Below, in pieces: positions 1 to 8,411 of a stretch of DNA of 64,000 nt (within the stretch, counting starts at the first letter, position 1; each line of letters begins with the position of its first letter). The notes below the pieces were generated by a model. The model had not been told where the DNA came from and ran no database searches. It saw only the letters and a list, made by a program, of their open reading frames with translations. The stretch is taken from NCBI RefSeq assembly GCF_001618385.1, contig NZ_BDCR01000001.1:1268248-1332247 (forward strand), written 5' to 3'. Position numbers and translations under genes: made by a program. The stretch comes from Paludibacter jiangxiensis. GTDB taxonomy: Bacteria; Bacteroidota; Bacteroidia; Bacteroidales; Paludibacteraceae.

Positions 1-33
1 GATTTAACTAAGTATAAATTAGATAAAGAATAA
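1..33 (+). CDS. rpoA: RNA polymerase alpha subunit, last 10 codons (partial)
   Basis: The first 30 bases read in frame as [10 protein letters not shown] followed by TAA at 31-33, five bases before the rplQ start. rpoA directly precedes rplQ in nearly all bacteria, and a lysine-rich end of this kind fits Bacteroidota alpha subunits as I remember them. The call rests on position and this short tail only; the rest of the gene lies outside the window. Confidence 0.7.
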   Translation, partial: DLTKYKLDKE

Positions 34-38
34 CAGAA

Positions 39-524
39 ATGAGACACAATAAGAAATTCAATCATTTAGGCCGTACGTCGTCGCACAGAAAAGCGATGTT
101 GGCTAACATGGCTTGTTCACTGATTAAGCACAAACGTATTGCTACTACTACAGCAAAAGCAAAAGCACTCAGAGTTTATGTTGAACCTTTGTTGACGAAA
201 GCAAAAGACGATAGCACACACTCACGAAGAGTAGTTTTTAATTATTTGCAAAATAAAGAAGCAGTTACAGAATTATTCCGTGACATCGCTCAAAAAATAG
301 CTGACCGTCCAGGTGGTTATACACGTATTCTGAAAACAGGTTTCCGTTTGGGTGACGCTGCTGAAATGTGTATTATCGAATTGGTTGATTACAACGAAAA
401 CATGTTGACAACCAAAGCAGCTAAGAAAACTACACGTACTCGTCGTGCCGGTAAAAAAGCTGTTGCTCCCGCAGTAGAAGCTGCACCAGCAGCTGAAGCG
501 AAAGAAGAGCCTGCAGCAGAATAA
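39..524 (+). CDS. rplQ: 50S ribosomal protein L17
   Basis: Large-subunit ribosomal protein L17, which lies near the exit tunnel of the 50S particle. The first 120 residues are the conserved L17 core: [12 protein letters not shown] start, the [13 protein letters not shown] segment, and the [15 protein letters not shown] segment. Residues from about 125 onward form a low-complexity Lys/Ala/Glu tail that makes the protein (161 aa) longer than the 116-130 aa of most L17 proteins, a common feature in Bacteroidota. It follows rpoA and is the last gene of the alpha ribosomal operon, with a strong hairpin terminator 20 bases after its stop. Confidence 0.98.
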   Translation: MRHNKKFNHLGRTSSHRKAMLANMACSLIKHKRIATTTAKAKALRVYVEPLLTKAKDDSTHSRRVVFNYLQNKEAVTELFRDIAQKIADRPGGYTRILKTGFRLGDAAEMCIIELVDYNENMLTTKAAKKTTRTRRAGKKAVAPAVEAAPAAEAKEEPAAE

Positions 525-544
525 GACGCTGATAAGCTACTAAA

Positions 545-586
545 AATAATAGCCGCCTCGATTTTTCGGGGCGGCTATTATTTTTT
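545..586. terminator. Bidirectional terminator between rplQ and lpxA
   Basis: A 13-bp perfect stem (AATAATAGCCGCC at 545-557 with its complement at 570-582), flanked by T-rich sequence on the plus strand and A-rich sequence on the other side. It sits between two convergent genes and can end both the ribosomal operon and the lpx operon. Confidence 0.85.
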
Positions 587-603
587 ATCGAAGAGAAACT
601 TAG

Positions 604-1383
604 TTATTCAAAATAACCTTTCATAATTCCTCGTGGAGAGTTGCGGACAAACAGCAAGATTTCATCTCTTTCTTTTGTTGCAGGCATTTCTGCTTCGATA
701 TGTTCTATTGCCATGCTGGTATTCATGCGAGACAGATAGATATAGCGATAAATCTCCTGTATGTCTCTGATTTGCTCATTTGTGAAGCCTCTGCGACGGA
801 GACCAACCGAATTAATACCACAATAAGAGATTGGCTCACGAGCAGCTTTTACAAAAGGAGGAATATCCTTGTTTACTTTGCTACCACCCTGAATCATTAC
901 ATGCGGTCCTACATGGGTAAACTGATGGATCATCGTTCCACCGCCGATTACAGCCCAGTCTCCCACTACAACTTCGCCTGCGAGCTGAGTTACATTTGAC
1001 ATGATAACGTTATTGCCAACCACACAATCGTGGGCTACGTGGCAGTAAGCCATAACAAGGCAATTGTCGCCAATGGAAGTGCTTCCTTTTGATGCTGTGC
1101 CTCTGTTGACAGTGACGCATTCACGCAGGGTGGTATTATCACCTATGATGGCTAACGAGTCTTCTCCTTTGAATTTAAGATCCTGGGGAACTGCACTAAT
1201 TACAGCTCCGGGGAAAATTTTGCAATTTTTGCCAATACGAGCTCCTTCCATGATTGTGACATTTGAACCAATGTGAGTGCCTTCGCCAATCACGACATTC
1301 TTATCGATAGTTACAAATGGTTCAATTACTACATTGGAAGCAATTTTTGCTTCTGGATGGATGTATGCCAATGGTTGTTTCAT
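604..1383 (-). CDS. lpxA: UDP-N-acetylglucosamine acyltransferase
   Basis: First enzyme of lipid A synthesis: moves a 3-hydroxyacyl chain from acyl carrier protein to the 3-OH of UDP-GlcNAc in the cytoplasm. The N-terminal 190 residues are hexapeptide repeats forming a left-handed beta-helix, and the catalytic histidine is in the AHDC motif (His118, matching E. coli His125). The C-terminal helical part contains GLRRRGF and ends at 259 aa, the normal family length. It is the last gene of the lpxD, lpxC-fabZ, lpxA operon, starting 28 bases after the fusion gene's stop. Confidence 0.97.
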   Translation of the reverse strand: MKQPLAYIHPEAKIASNVVIEPFVTIDKNVVIGEGTHIGSNVTIMEGARIGKNCKIFPGAVISAVPQDLKFKGEDSLAIIGDNTTLRECVTVNRGTASKGSTSIGDNCLVMAYCHVAHDCVVGNNVIMSNVTQLAGEVVVGDWAVIGGGTMIHQFTHVGPHVMIQGGSKVNKDIPPFVKAAREPISYCGINSVGLRRRGFTNEQIRDIQEIYRYIYLSRMNTSMAIEHIEAEMPATKERDEILLFVRNSPRGIMKGYFE

Positions 1384-1411
1384 AATTGCAGTAGTTTTGA
1401 TGTATATAATC

Positions 1412-2791
1412 TTATTTATTCTTTGCTATTTGTGCCATAAACTCAGCTTCGGCCACGATTTTATCTCCAACAAAGGCATAGCCTTTCATGGTAGCGCAAC
1501 CTCTTCTGATCGGACTAATTAATTCGAGTCTGAATATTACCGTATCGCCAGGAACTACTTTCTGTCTGAATTTGACATTGTCAATCTTCATAAAGTATGT
1601 AGAATACAACTCAGGCTTCTCAACCTGATGTAAGATCAGCAGTCCTCCGGTTTGCGCCATCGCTTCAACCAATAAAACTCCGGGCATTACCGGTTCATTG
1701 GGGAAATGGCCCATAAAAAAGGTCTCGTTGCTGGTTACATTTTTCAGTCCGATAACCACAGAGTCTGTAATTTCCATCACTTTATCGACCATCAAAAACG
1801 GCCAACGGTGAGGCAACATTTTCTTTATTTGATTGATGTTAAGTACGGGCTCTTTATTTGGATCATACACAGGAGTTGGAACTTCCTGGCGTTTAATTTC
1901 TTTGCGAATTACTTTGGCCAGCGCGGTATTAATCTTATGCCCCGGACGGGTTGCAATGACCTTCCCCTTGATGGGTTTTCCGATGAGAGCAAGATCGCCC
2001 ATTACGTCCAGTAGTTTATGTCTGGCGGGTTCATTCTCAAACTGTAGAGGCGTGAGATAGCCTAATTCATCAACTTTTTTATGCGGATGGTTGAGCAAGT
2101 CTGCAATGCGGTTTAATTCTGTTTGCTCAATAGGTTCGTCGTAAATCACCAAGGCATTTTCGAGATCACCGCCCTTAATAAGGTTCATTTTAAGCAATTG
2201 TTCCAACTCGCGTACAAACACGAATGTTCTACAGCCTGCAATGTCTGCGGCGAAATCTTCCAGTTGATTAAGAACCGCATATTGGTTGCTTAAGATAGGA
2301 GATTTGAAGCCAATCATTGTCTGAACGCTGAAATGATCATCGGGCAGAATTACGATTGAGGAGTTGGTAGTCGGGTCTGTATATTCGATTTTCTTTTTTA
2401 CAACAAAAAAGTCTTTTTCAGCTTCTTGCTCAACTATACCAACAGAATTGATTTTGTCGATAAAAAGTTTAGCGCTGCCATCCAAAATCGGAAATTCAGG
2501 TGCGTTTACTTCCATCAGGCAGTTGTCAATTCCAAAAGAGAAGAGAGCAGCCATGGCGTGCTCTATGGTGCTTACCTGGGCATCTCCGTTTGAAAGAACA
2601 GTGCCGCGTGTGGTTTGTGTTACATATTCAGCCAAAGCCGGAATTATAGGCTGACCTTCTAAATCTATCCGTTTAATTATACACCCGTGGTTTTCAGGGG
2701 CAGGAAAGAATGTGAGCTGAATGTCAACTCCTGTGTGAAGACCTTTCCCCTGAAGCGAAAAGGATCCTTTAAGCGATCGTTGTTTTGGCAT
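1412..2791 (-). CDS. lpxC-fabZ: Bifunctional LpxC deacetylase / FabZ hydroxyacyl-ACP dehydratase
   Basis: One 459-residue protein joins two enzymes. Residues 1-300 are LpxC, the zinc deacetylase that commits UDP-acyl-GlcNAc to lipid A: zinc ligands His78 (in EHAM), His258 and Asp262 (in RHKLLD), and catalytic His285 (in RPGH). Residues 312-457 are FabZ, which dehydrates 3-hydroxyacyl-ACP in fatty-acid elongation: LPHRWPFLMVDK, catalytic His362 (in GHFP) and Glu376 (in EAMAQ). LpxC and FabZ compete for the same 3-hydroxyacyl-ACP branch point (FabZ directly, LpxC through LpxA), so the fusion ties their amounts together. The fusion is a known Bacteroidota trait. All catalytic residues are present in both halves. 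Confidence 0.97.
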   Translation of the reverse strand: MPKQRSLKGSFSLQGKGLHTGVDIQLTFFPAPENHGCIIKRIDLEGQPIIPALAEYVTQTTRGTVLSNGDAQVSTIEHAMAALFSFGIDNCLMEVNAPEFPILDGSAKLFIDKINSVGIVEQEAEKDFFVVKKKIEYTDPTTNSSIVILPDDHFSVQTMIGFKSPILSNQYAVLNQLEDFAADIAGCRTFVFVRELEQLLKMNLIKGGDLENALVIYDEPIEQTELNRIADLLNHPHKKVDELGYLTPLQFENEPARHKLLDVMGDLALIGKPIKGKVIATRPGHKINTALAKVIRKEIKRQEVPTPVYDPNKEPVLNINQIKKMLPHRWPFLMVDKVMEITDSVVIGLKNVTSNETFFMGHFPNEPVMPGVLLVEAMAQTGGLLILHQVEKPELYSTYFMKIDNVKFRQKVVPGDTVIFRLELISPIRRGCATMKGYAFVGDKIVAEAEFMAQIAKNK

Positions 2792-2805
2792 TTTTGGTTT
2801 GTTAG

Positions 2806-3852
2806 TTAGTCTGCTTTGATTTGATTGCGTAATTGTTCTATTTCCTTTTGCAAATTATTAATTGTGTTTGCAAGTTCCGGTAGTTTTTTGAAATAGACAT
2901 ACGATTTACTGAATTGCATATGAGGCATTGCCGGAGAACCCAATAATATTGAGTTTTCTTTGACATTGCCTGTAATGCCAGCCTGTGCTGAAATTTTCAC
3001 GCCTTTCTCAATATGAAGGTGGCCGGGAATTCCCACCTGACCGCCAAACATACAATTCGGGCCAATTTTTGTTGAACCTGCAATGCCGGTTTGAGCGGCA
3101 ATTACAGTATTTGATCCTACTTCAACATTATGTGCAATTTGAATAAGATTATCGAGTTTTACTCCTTTATGAATGATAGTGGAGCCCATAGTTGCTCTGT
3201 CAACGGTTGTGTTGGCACCTATTTCAACATCACTTTCCAACACAACATTCCCAATTTGGGGAATCTTGTTGTAACTTCCATCTTCAGTAGGTGCAAAGCC
3301 AAAACCATCAGCGCCAATAACGGCACCCGAGTGGATTACACAACGATCACCAATAACGCAATTGGCATAAATTTTGGCTCCGGCATAAATGGTTACATCG
3401 TCTCCAATTTTTACGTTGTCACCAATGTAACTTTGCGGGTATATCTTCACGCTTTTGCCCGTTTTTACATTGTCGCCAATGTAACTGAATGCTCCAATGT
3501 AAGGTTCAGCTCCAATTTCGGCAGATGCCGATACATATGATAACGGTTCAATCCCGCTTTTATTTTTCTTGAAGCTGTCAACGAGCTGAAGTAATGATGC
3601 TAACGACTGATATGCATTTTCAACTTTAATGAGAGTGGCGGAAATAGGCTTTTCCGGAACAAAATCATTGTTTACAAGTATGATCGCAGCTTTGCAGTCG
3701 TAGATGAAATGACTGTACTTAGGGTTAGATAAAAATGATAATGTTCCTGGAATACTATCATCAATTTTTGAAAGATTATTTACTTTAACATCGCGATCTC
3801 CAATAATTTCTCCATGCAAGAAATCGGCAATTTGTTGTGCAGAAAATTCCAT
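2806..3852 (-). CDS. lpxD: UDP-3-O-(3-hydroxyacyl)glucosamine N-acyltransferase
   Basis: Third step of lipid A synthesis: adds an N-linked hydroxyacyl chain to the deacetylated sugar nucleotide. The N-terminal 95 residues are the uridine-binding domain. Hexapeptide repeats run from about 107 to 310, with the catalytic histidine in IAHNV (His241, equivalent to E. coli His239). The last 25 residues form a coiled-coil-like helix ([18 protein letters not shown]). Length 348 aa is typical. It is the first gene of the operon, and the fusion gene begins 14 bases after its stop. In many Bacteroidota an HD phosphohydrolase gene lies just upstream of lpxD; here the likely counterpart is 2.5 kb away on the other strand at 6401. 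Confidence 0.97.
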   Translation of the reverse strand: MEFSAQQIADFLHGEIIGDRDVKVNNLSKIDDSIPGTLSFLSNPKYSHFIYDCKAAIILVNNDFVPEKPISATLIKVENAYQSLASLLQLVDSFKKNKSGIEPLSYVSASAEIGAEPYIGAFSYIGDNVKTGKSVKIYPQSYIGDNVKIGDDVTIYAGAKIYANCVIGDRCVIHSGAVIGADGFGFAPTEDGSYNKIPQIGNVVLESDVEIGANTTVDRATMGSTIIHKGVKLDNLIQIAHNVEVGSNTVIAAQTGIAGSTKIGPNCMFGGQVGIPGHLHIEKGVKISAQAGITGNVKENSILLGSPAMPHMQFSKSYVYFKKLPELANTINNLQKEIEQLRNQIKAD

Positions 3853-3875
3853 TCGTCTATATTTTTGTGGGTATT

Positions 3876-3903
3876 AGGACAAAACTCCAAAGCTTTTTGT
3901 CCT
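3876..3903 (-). other. Stem-loop in the lpxD leader
   Basis: AGGACAAAA at 3876-3884 pairs with TTTTGTCCT at 3895-3903, a 9-bp stem, 24 bases upstream of the lpxD start. No T-run follows on the minus strand, so it looks like a leader structure rather than a terminator. Confidence 0.45.
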
Positions 3904-4066
3904 CGTCTTAAGTTACAGCACATCTTTAATTAGATGCTGAACTTATACAATTCGTTGCATCACTAACTGAAATTTGTTCACTTTTTTGAGTAGTATTTTC
4001 AACAGAGTAATGATGGTTCGCCTCATTTCAGAGGGGATTTTAACAATTAAGTTAAAATAAAGTGTG

Positions 4067-4074
4067 CAAAGATA
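4067..4074 (-). promoter_or_regulatory. Candidate -7 promoter element for the lpx operon
   Basis: On the minus strand this reads TATCTTTG, matching the Bacteroidota TAnnTTTG consensus. No clear TTTG -33 element is visible at the usual distance. Confidence 0.4.
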
Positions 4075-4323
4075 TGAACATTAATTGGAATGAGCTATAT
4101 TTTTTCTATAAAATATATCAATAAGATATTGAGAATTAGTTGTATATGTCAATTATTTTGGTTTGATAATGATGTTGCGCCTGATTTGTAAATAGCACGA
4201 AAACAGGACTTTGATATTTAATATAACTGAATTTTATTGTCGTGAAAGATTGTTGAAATAATGATTGAGTTGTCAAAGAAGAAGAAATGGTAGTATGGGT
4301 AGAGTTCTTAACGGAAAAATAGC

Positions 4324-4331
4324 TACTTTTG
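4324..4331 (+). promoter_or_regulatory. Candidate -7 promoter element for the PASTA-RluD operon
   Basis: TACTTTTG matches TAnnTTTG and lies 29 bases before the ATG at 4361. A convincing -33 element is not visible. Confidence 0.4.
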
Positions 4332-4360
4332 TAGGATAAAATATACACTTTCCTAACGCT

Positions 4361-5272
4361 ATGGATAAGAAGCACTTTTCTCAATTTCTTGGGTTTATAA
4401 AAGGCAGTTTGATTCTGAAAAACGTGTTTTACGCAGCAACGATACTCGTTGCCTTATTGTTGTTCGTCCTTTTTATGCTTCAATTTTACACTCACCATGG
4501 AGAGGCAGAGACTGTGCCGAATTTGTGTGGGCTGAAACTGGAAGATGCAGCAAAGCTCTTGGATAATAGAGGTATGCAGTATCAGGTGATTGACTCGGTA
4601 TATAAGCCGGACAAAGCGCCAGGTATGGTCATGGAGCAATCTCCCATAGGAGGATCTAAGATAAAATCATATCGAAGTATCTATATAACGATTAATGCAA
4701 AAATGCCTCCGGGTGTTGCATTGCCCGATGTGCGCGATCTGTCTTTACGTCATGCACAATCGTTGTTGGAAAGCATGGGAATTAAAGTGATGGGAGTTGA
4801 ATATGTGCCGTCGGAATACAGCGATTTGGTGCGAGATATAAAATATAATGGTCAAACTTTGACTCCGGGCCAAAAGATACCGGCAGGCAGTGGTGTGATA
4901 CTTGTTGTTGGGCGAACATCTACAGATGAAGATGGTAATCAGTTGATGCCTGACGTTCAATCTCTGTCATTGGAACAAGCCACCCGTTTGATAAATAGTC
5001 ACATGCTTTCGATCGGAGCTACAAACTTTGACGTGGAGCCAACAAATGAACAAGATAAGGCAAATTATATTGTTTATAAGCAATCGCCGGCTGCCAATGA
5101 CTCCGTTCCTTCCGGCAAAGCTATTACTCTTTGGTTGACCAAGGAAAAGGGTAAGGTGGCAACAGAAGAGGTATCGACACCGGCTCCTGCACCTGCAAAA
5201 ACAACTCCTGCAGTAGCTCCAAAAAAGGAAGAAAAGAAGAAAAAAAAGGAAGATATTGAAAAATTCTTCTGA
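4361..5272 (+). CDS. PASTA domain-containing membrane protein
   Basis: A short cytoplasmic N-terminus is followed by one membrane segment (about residues 19-42) and then three PASTA repeats (roughly 50-112, 117-187, 190-262), each with the conserved 'P-x-V/L-x-G-x-x-L-x-x-A' start and a 'G-x-x-V/I' strand near its end. The last 35 residues are Pro/Ala then Lys/Glu rich. PASTA domains bind peptidoglycan or act as spacers in cell-wall enzymes and kinases. Here no kinase or transpeptidase domain is attached, as is usual for this stand-alone family in Bacteroidota. The rluD-like gene starts 9 bases after its stop, so the two are probably co-transcribed. Exact role unknown. Confidence 0.85.
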   Translation: MDKKHFSQFLGFIKGSLILKNVFYAATILVALLLFVLFMLQFYTHHGEAETVPNLCGLKLEDAAKLLDNRGMQYQVIDSVYKPDKAPGMVMEQSPIGGSKIKSYRSIYITINAKMPPGVALPDVRDLSLRHAQSLLESMGIKVMGVEYVPSEYSDLVRDIKYNGQTLTPGQKIPAGSGVILVVGRTSTDEDGNQLMPDVQSLSLEQATRLINSHMLSIGATNFDVEPTNEQDKANYIVYKQSPAANDSVPSGKAITLWLTKEKGKVATEEVSTPAPAPAKTTPAVAPKKEEKKKKKEDIEKFF

Positions 5273-5281
5273 TAAATCTGA

Positions 5282-6370
5282 ATGTCAATATCCCGGATTA
5301 TGACCAATGATTTTGAAGTTGATCAAGACGAATTGGATGAACTGGAAGAAACTCCGGGACAAGAACTTTTTGAGCATTTTCGTTTTGTTGCAGATAAAGG
5401 TCAAACCTTAGTACGTATAGATAAGTTTTTGGTTGACAGAATCCAGAATGTTTCCCGAAATCGCATTCAGGAGGCTGCTTCAGCCGGAGCAATTCTGGCG
5501 AATGGCAGCGCGGTAAAATCAAACTACCGTGTCAAACCCAATGACATTATTTCCATCATGATGACACACCCGCCACGTGATGTAGAAATACTTCCCGAGA
5601 ATATTCCTCTAAACATTGTTTACGAAGATGATAGCCTGTTGGTGGTAAATAAGCCTGCGGGTTTGGTTGTGCATCCCGGGCATGGTAACTTCGATGGCAC
5701 CTTGCTCAATGCCTTGGCTTATTACATGAAGGATAATCCTCACTTTAATCCCAATGATCCACGCTTAGGTTTGGTTCACCGGATCGATAAAGACACTTCC
5801 GGACTACTGGTGATTGCGAAGACCGAGGAGGCAAAGACGCTGCTTGGAGCACAGTTCTTCCATAAAACCACTAAGCGGCTATATTGGGCTTTGGTATGGG
5901 GAACTGTTGAAAATGACGAAGGTACAATTGTCGGGCATGTTGGCAGGAGTATCCGGGATCGGCAAAAAATGGATGTATTCCCCGACGGTGAATATGGTAA
6001 ACACGCGGTTACTCATTATCGGGTGTTGGAACGCCTGGGTTATGTAACGCTGGTGGAATGCCGGCTCGAAACGGGTAGGACACATCAGATCCGTGCGCAT
6101 ATGAAATATATCGGGCATCCTCTGTTTAATGATGAACGATATGGGGGGCATGAGATTTTGAAAGGAACCCAGTTTGCCAAATACAAACAGTTTGTAAAGA
6201 ATTGTTTTGATGTATGCCCCCGGCAGGCTCTTCATGCCAAAACATTGGGCTTTGTTCATCCGGTAACAAAAGAAGAGATGTATTTTGATAGTGATATACC
6301 TGAAGACATGCAACAAGTGTTGGAAAGATGGAGGGTATACATTGCAGGAAGAGATTCGCAGATTAATTAA
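5282..6370 (+). CDS. rluD: RluA-family 23S rRNA pseudouridine synthase (RluD type)
   Basis: Isomerises uridine to pseudouridine in ribosomal RNA. An S4 RNA-binding domain covers about residues 40-95 (RIDKFLVDR start). The catalytic domain follows, with the HRIDKDTSG motif and catalytic Asp169, then GRTHQIRAHM near residue 265. At 362 aa it has an acidic N-terminal extension before S4, as in RluD. The start could also be the ATG at 5300; no signal decides it. The stop is 30 bases before the HD gene. The RluD subgroup is the most likely, but RluA-family substrates cannot be fixed from sequence alone. Confidence 0.9.
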   Translation: MSISRIMTNDFEVDQDELDELEETPGQELFEHFRFVADKGQTLVRIDKFLVDRIQNVSRNRIQEAASAGAILANGSAVKSNYRVKPNDIISIMMTHPPRDVEILPENIPLNIVYEDDSLLVVNKPAGLVVHPGHGNFDGTLLNALAYYMKDNPHFNPNDPRLGLVHRIDKDTSGLLVIAKTEEAKTLLGAQFFHKTTKRLYWALVWGTVENDEGTIVGHVGRSIRDRQKMDVFPDGEYGKHAVTHYRVLERLGYVTLVECRLETGRTHQIRAHMKYIGHPLFNDERYGGHEILKGTQFAKYKQFVKNCFDVCPRQALHAKTLGFVHPVTKEEMYFDSDIPEDMQQVLERWRVYIAGRDSQIN

Positions 6371-6388
6371 TTCAATCTTATGATGTAT

Positions 6389-6396
6389 TAATTTTG
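6389..6396 (+). promoter_or_regulatory. -7 element immediately before the HD gene
   Basis: TAATTTTG fits TAnnTTTG. It ends four bases before the ATG at 6401, so a transcript from it would begin at or next to the start codon. Confidence 0.35.
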
Positions 6397-6400
6397 CACT

Positions 6401-7627
6401 ATGAGGAACAAACGGAAAATAATAAATGATCCTGTTTTCGGTTTTATTAATATACCGACCGAATTTCTGTATGATCTGATTCAGCACCCTTATTTGCAAC
6501 GATTATCCCGTATAAAACAGTTGGGGATGTCGTCGTTTGTTTATCCCGGAACACAACATACCCGGTTTCAACATTCTTTGGGAGCAATGTACCTGATGGG
6601 CGAAGCAATAGCTCAGTTGCGCCAGTTAGGCTATGAAATAAATAAAGAAGACTGTGAAGGGGCACTTGCGGCTATTTTGTTGCATGATATTGGCCATGCT
6701 CCTTTTTCGCATGTACTTGAAAATAGTTTAGTGTCAGATATTTCGCACGAAGAAATCTCTTTGTTGATGATGCAACAGATCAATAAAGAAGAAAATGGTA
6801 AACTTGATAATGCGTTGAAAATCTTTCACGGTACGCATCCGCATGTTTTTTTGCACCAATTGGTCTCCGGTCAGTTAGATGTAGACCGGCTGGATTACCT
6901 GCGTCGTGACAGTTTCTTTTCCGGGGTTACAGAAGGAACCATTGGCTCCGATCGAATTATCAAAATGATGGACTTGTACAAAGGACGTCTGGTAGTACAG
7001 GAAAAAGGTATATATTCTATTGAGAAGTTCCTTATGGCCAGGCGATTAATGTATTGGCAGGTGTATTTGCACAAAACGTCTATTGCAGCTGAAAAACTGA
7101 TGATTTATGCCCTGACAAGAGCAAAAGAACTTGCCATGGAAGGCCAGGAACTGTTCGCTTCTCCTTCGCTTCATTTCTTTTTGTATAACTCCATATCAAA
7201 AAAAGACTTTTACCAACGTCCGGAAGTGCTGGAAAATTACGCCTTGTTGGATGATAGTGATATTCTGTCGGCCATGAAAGTCTGGATGAATCATTCGGAT
7301 GTGGTTCTTTCAACCCTGAGTAATGGTTTTATCAACAGGCGCTTGTTTAAAGTGAAAGTTCTACAGCAACCACTTTCTCGTCAGGAGTGTAGCGAGTTGA
7401 ATGCGCAATATCAGCAGCATTTTGGTATTTCGGAGCACGATGCTAACTATTTCTGGGCTGTGGAAGAAGTTGCTAATGAGGCATACAGTCCCAATGAAGC
7501 CGGAATTCAGATAAAATATAATAATGGGGATGTGAAAGATATAACAGAAGCATCCGATATGTTTAACTTACAGGTGCTTAGCAAGGAGGTAAAAAAATAC
7601 TATCTCTGTTACTGGCCTGTGTATTAA
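6401..7627 (+). CDS. HD-domain phosphohydrolase (dGTPase-like)
   Basis: A metal-dependent phosphohydrolase of the HD superfamily. The metal-binding pattern is visible: His in TRFQHSLG (near residue 49-52), the HD pair in LLHDIGHAPFSH (near 95), and an Asp further on in LDVDRLDYL (near 165). The family is related to dGTP triphosphohydrolases, but the substrate of this Bacteroidota branch is unknown to me. Length 408 aa is normal for the family. Homologues often sit directly upstream of lpxD; here it is separated and on the opposite strand. It is followed by a dehydrogenase gene after 9 bases. Confidence 0.88.
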   Translation: MRNKRKIINDPVFGFINIPTEFLYDLIQHPYLQRLSRIKQLGMSSFVYPGTQHTRFQHSLGAMYLMGEAIAQLRQLGYEINKEDCEGALAAILLHDIGHAPFSHVLENSLVSDISHEEISLLMMQQINKEENGKLDNALKIFHGTHPHVFLHQLVSGQLDVDRLDYLRRDSFFSGVTEGTIGSDRIIKMMDLYKGRLVVQEKGIYSIEKFLMARRLMYWQVYLHKTSIAAEKLMIYALTRAKELAMEGQELFASPSLHFFLYNSISKKDFYQRPEVLENYALLDDSDILSAMKVWMNHSDVVLSTLSNGFINRRLFKVKVLQQPLSRQECSELNAQYQQHFGISEHDANYFWAVEEVANEAYSPNEAGIQIKYNNGDVKDITEASDMFNLQVLSKEVKKYYLCYWPVY

Positions 7628-7636
7628 TTTGAAAAA

Positions 7637-8395
7637 ATGAACGCATTTATCACCGGAACTACCGCAGGTTTTGGAAAAGCCATTGCATTGCGCTTGGCAA
7701 AATTGGGCTACAACGTGATTATTACCGGTCGAAGAAAAGAACGCCTTGATAGTTTAGCCGAAACCCTGCGTAATGAATTTTCGGTAAAGGTATTGCCACT
7801 CTGTTTCGACATTCGGGATAAGGAAGCTTGCCGTCAGGCGGTGGAAAGCCTGCCTGCCGAATGGCAGAAAATTGACATTCTTGTGAATAACGCAGGCTTG
7901 GCCTCGGGTTCGGCTCCTTTCAACGAATTCGACATCGAAGACTGGGACAAAATGGTAGATACCAATGTAAAGGGATTGCTTTACATCAGTCGTTATATTA
8001 CCCCTCTGATGGTGGCCGCAAAATCAGGACATATCATAAACCTGTCGTCGATTGCCGGACGCGAAGTGTACCCTTCCGGCAATGTGTACTGTGCCACCAA
8101 ACATGCGGTGAACGCTATTACTCAGGGCATGCGCATCGATATGCTGAAGCACAACATCAAGGTGAGTTCCATCTCTCCGGGTGCTGCCGAAACCGAGTTT
8201 TCGCTGGTACGTTTTCACGGCGATCAGACTAAAGCTGATGCTGTTTATCAGGGTCTTACTCCACTCAATGCAGAGGATATTGCTGATGCGGTGGAATACA
8301 TCGTCACGCGCCCGGCTCATGTCAATATCAACGATATTTTTATAACTCCTGCCCGTCAGGCAAATACCTACGTATACAACCGGACTGACGAGTAA
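7637..8395 (+). CDS. NAD(P)-dependent short-chain dehydrogenase (YdfG-like)
   Basis: A classical short-chain dehydrogenase/reductase of 252 aa. Visible motifs: TGTTAGFG cofactor-binding loop at the N-terminus, NNAG near residue 88, catalytic Ser in INLSSIAG near 136-140, and catalytic Tyr/Lys in YCATKHAV near 150-154. The GRRKERL segment after the second strand suggests NADP(H). The overall pattern resembles E. coli YdfG (3-hydroxy acid or malonic semialdehyde reductase), but the substrate is not determined. Starts 9 bases after the HD gene and ends 16 bases before relA. Confidence 0.92.
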   Translation: MNAFITGTTAGFGKAIALRLAKLGYNVIITGRRKERLDSLAETLRNEFSVKVLPLCFDIRDKEACRQAVESLPAEWQKIDILVNNAGLASGSAPFNEFDIEDWDKMVDTNVKGLLYISRYITPLMVAAKSGHIINLSSIAGREVYPSGNVYCATKHAVNAITQGMRIDMLKHNIKVSSISPGAAETEFSLVRFHGDQTKADAVYQGLTPLNAEDIADAVEYIVTRPAHVNINDIFITPARQANTYVYNRTDE

Positions 8396-8411
8396 TAAAC
8401 CGAGTCTAATT

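Larger units (their letters stand above)
3853..4360. other. Divergent intergenic region between lpxD and the PASTA gene
   Basis: A 508-bp AT-rich gap without a credible gene. It holds a stem-loop close to lpxD (3876-3903), a minus-strand -7 element (4067-4074) and a plus-strand -7 element (4324-4331). If the minus-strand element is the lpx promoter, lpxD has an untranslated leader of about 200 bases. I see no known riboswitch. Confidence 0.6.
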
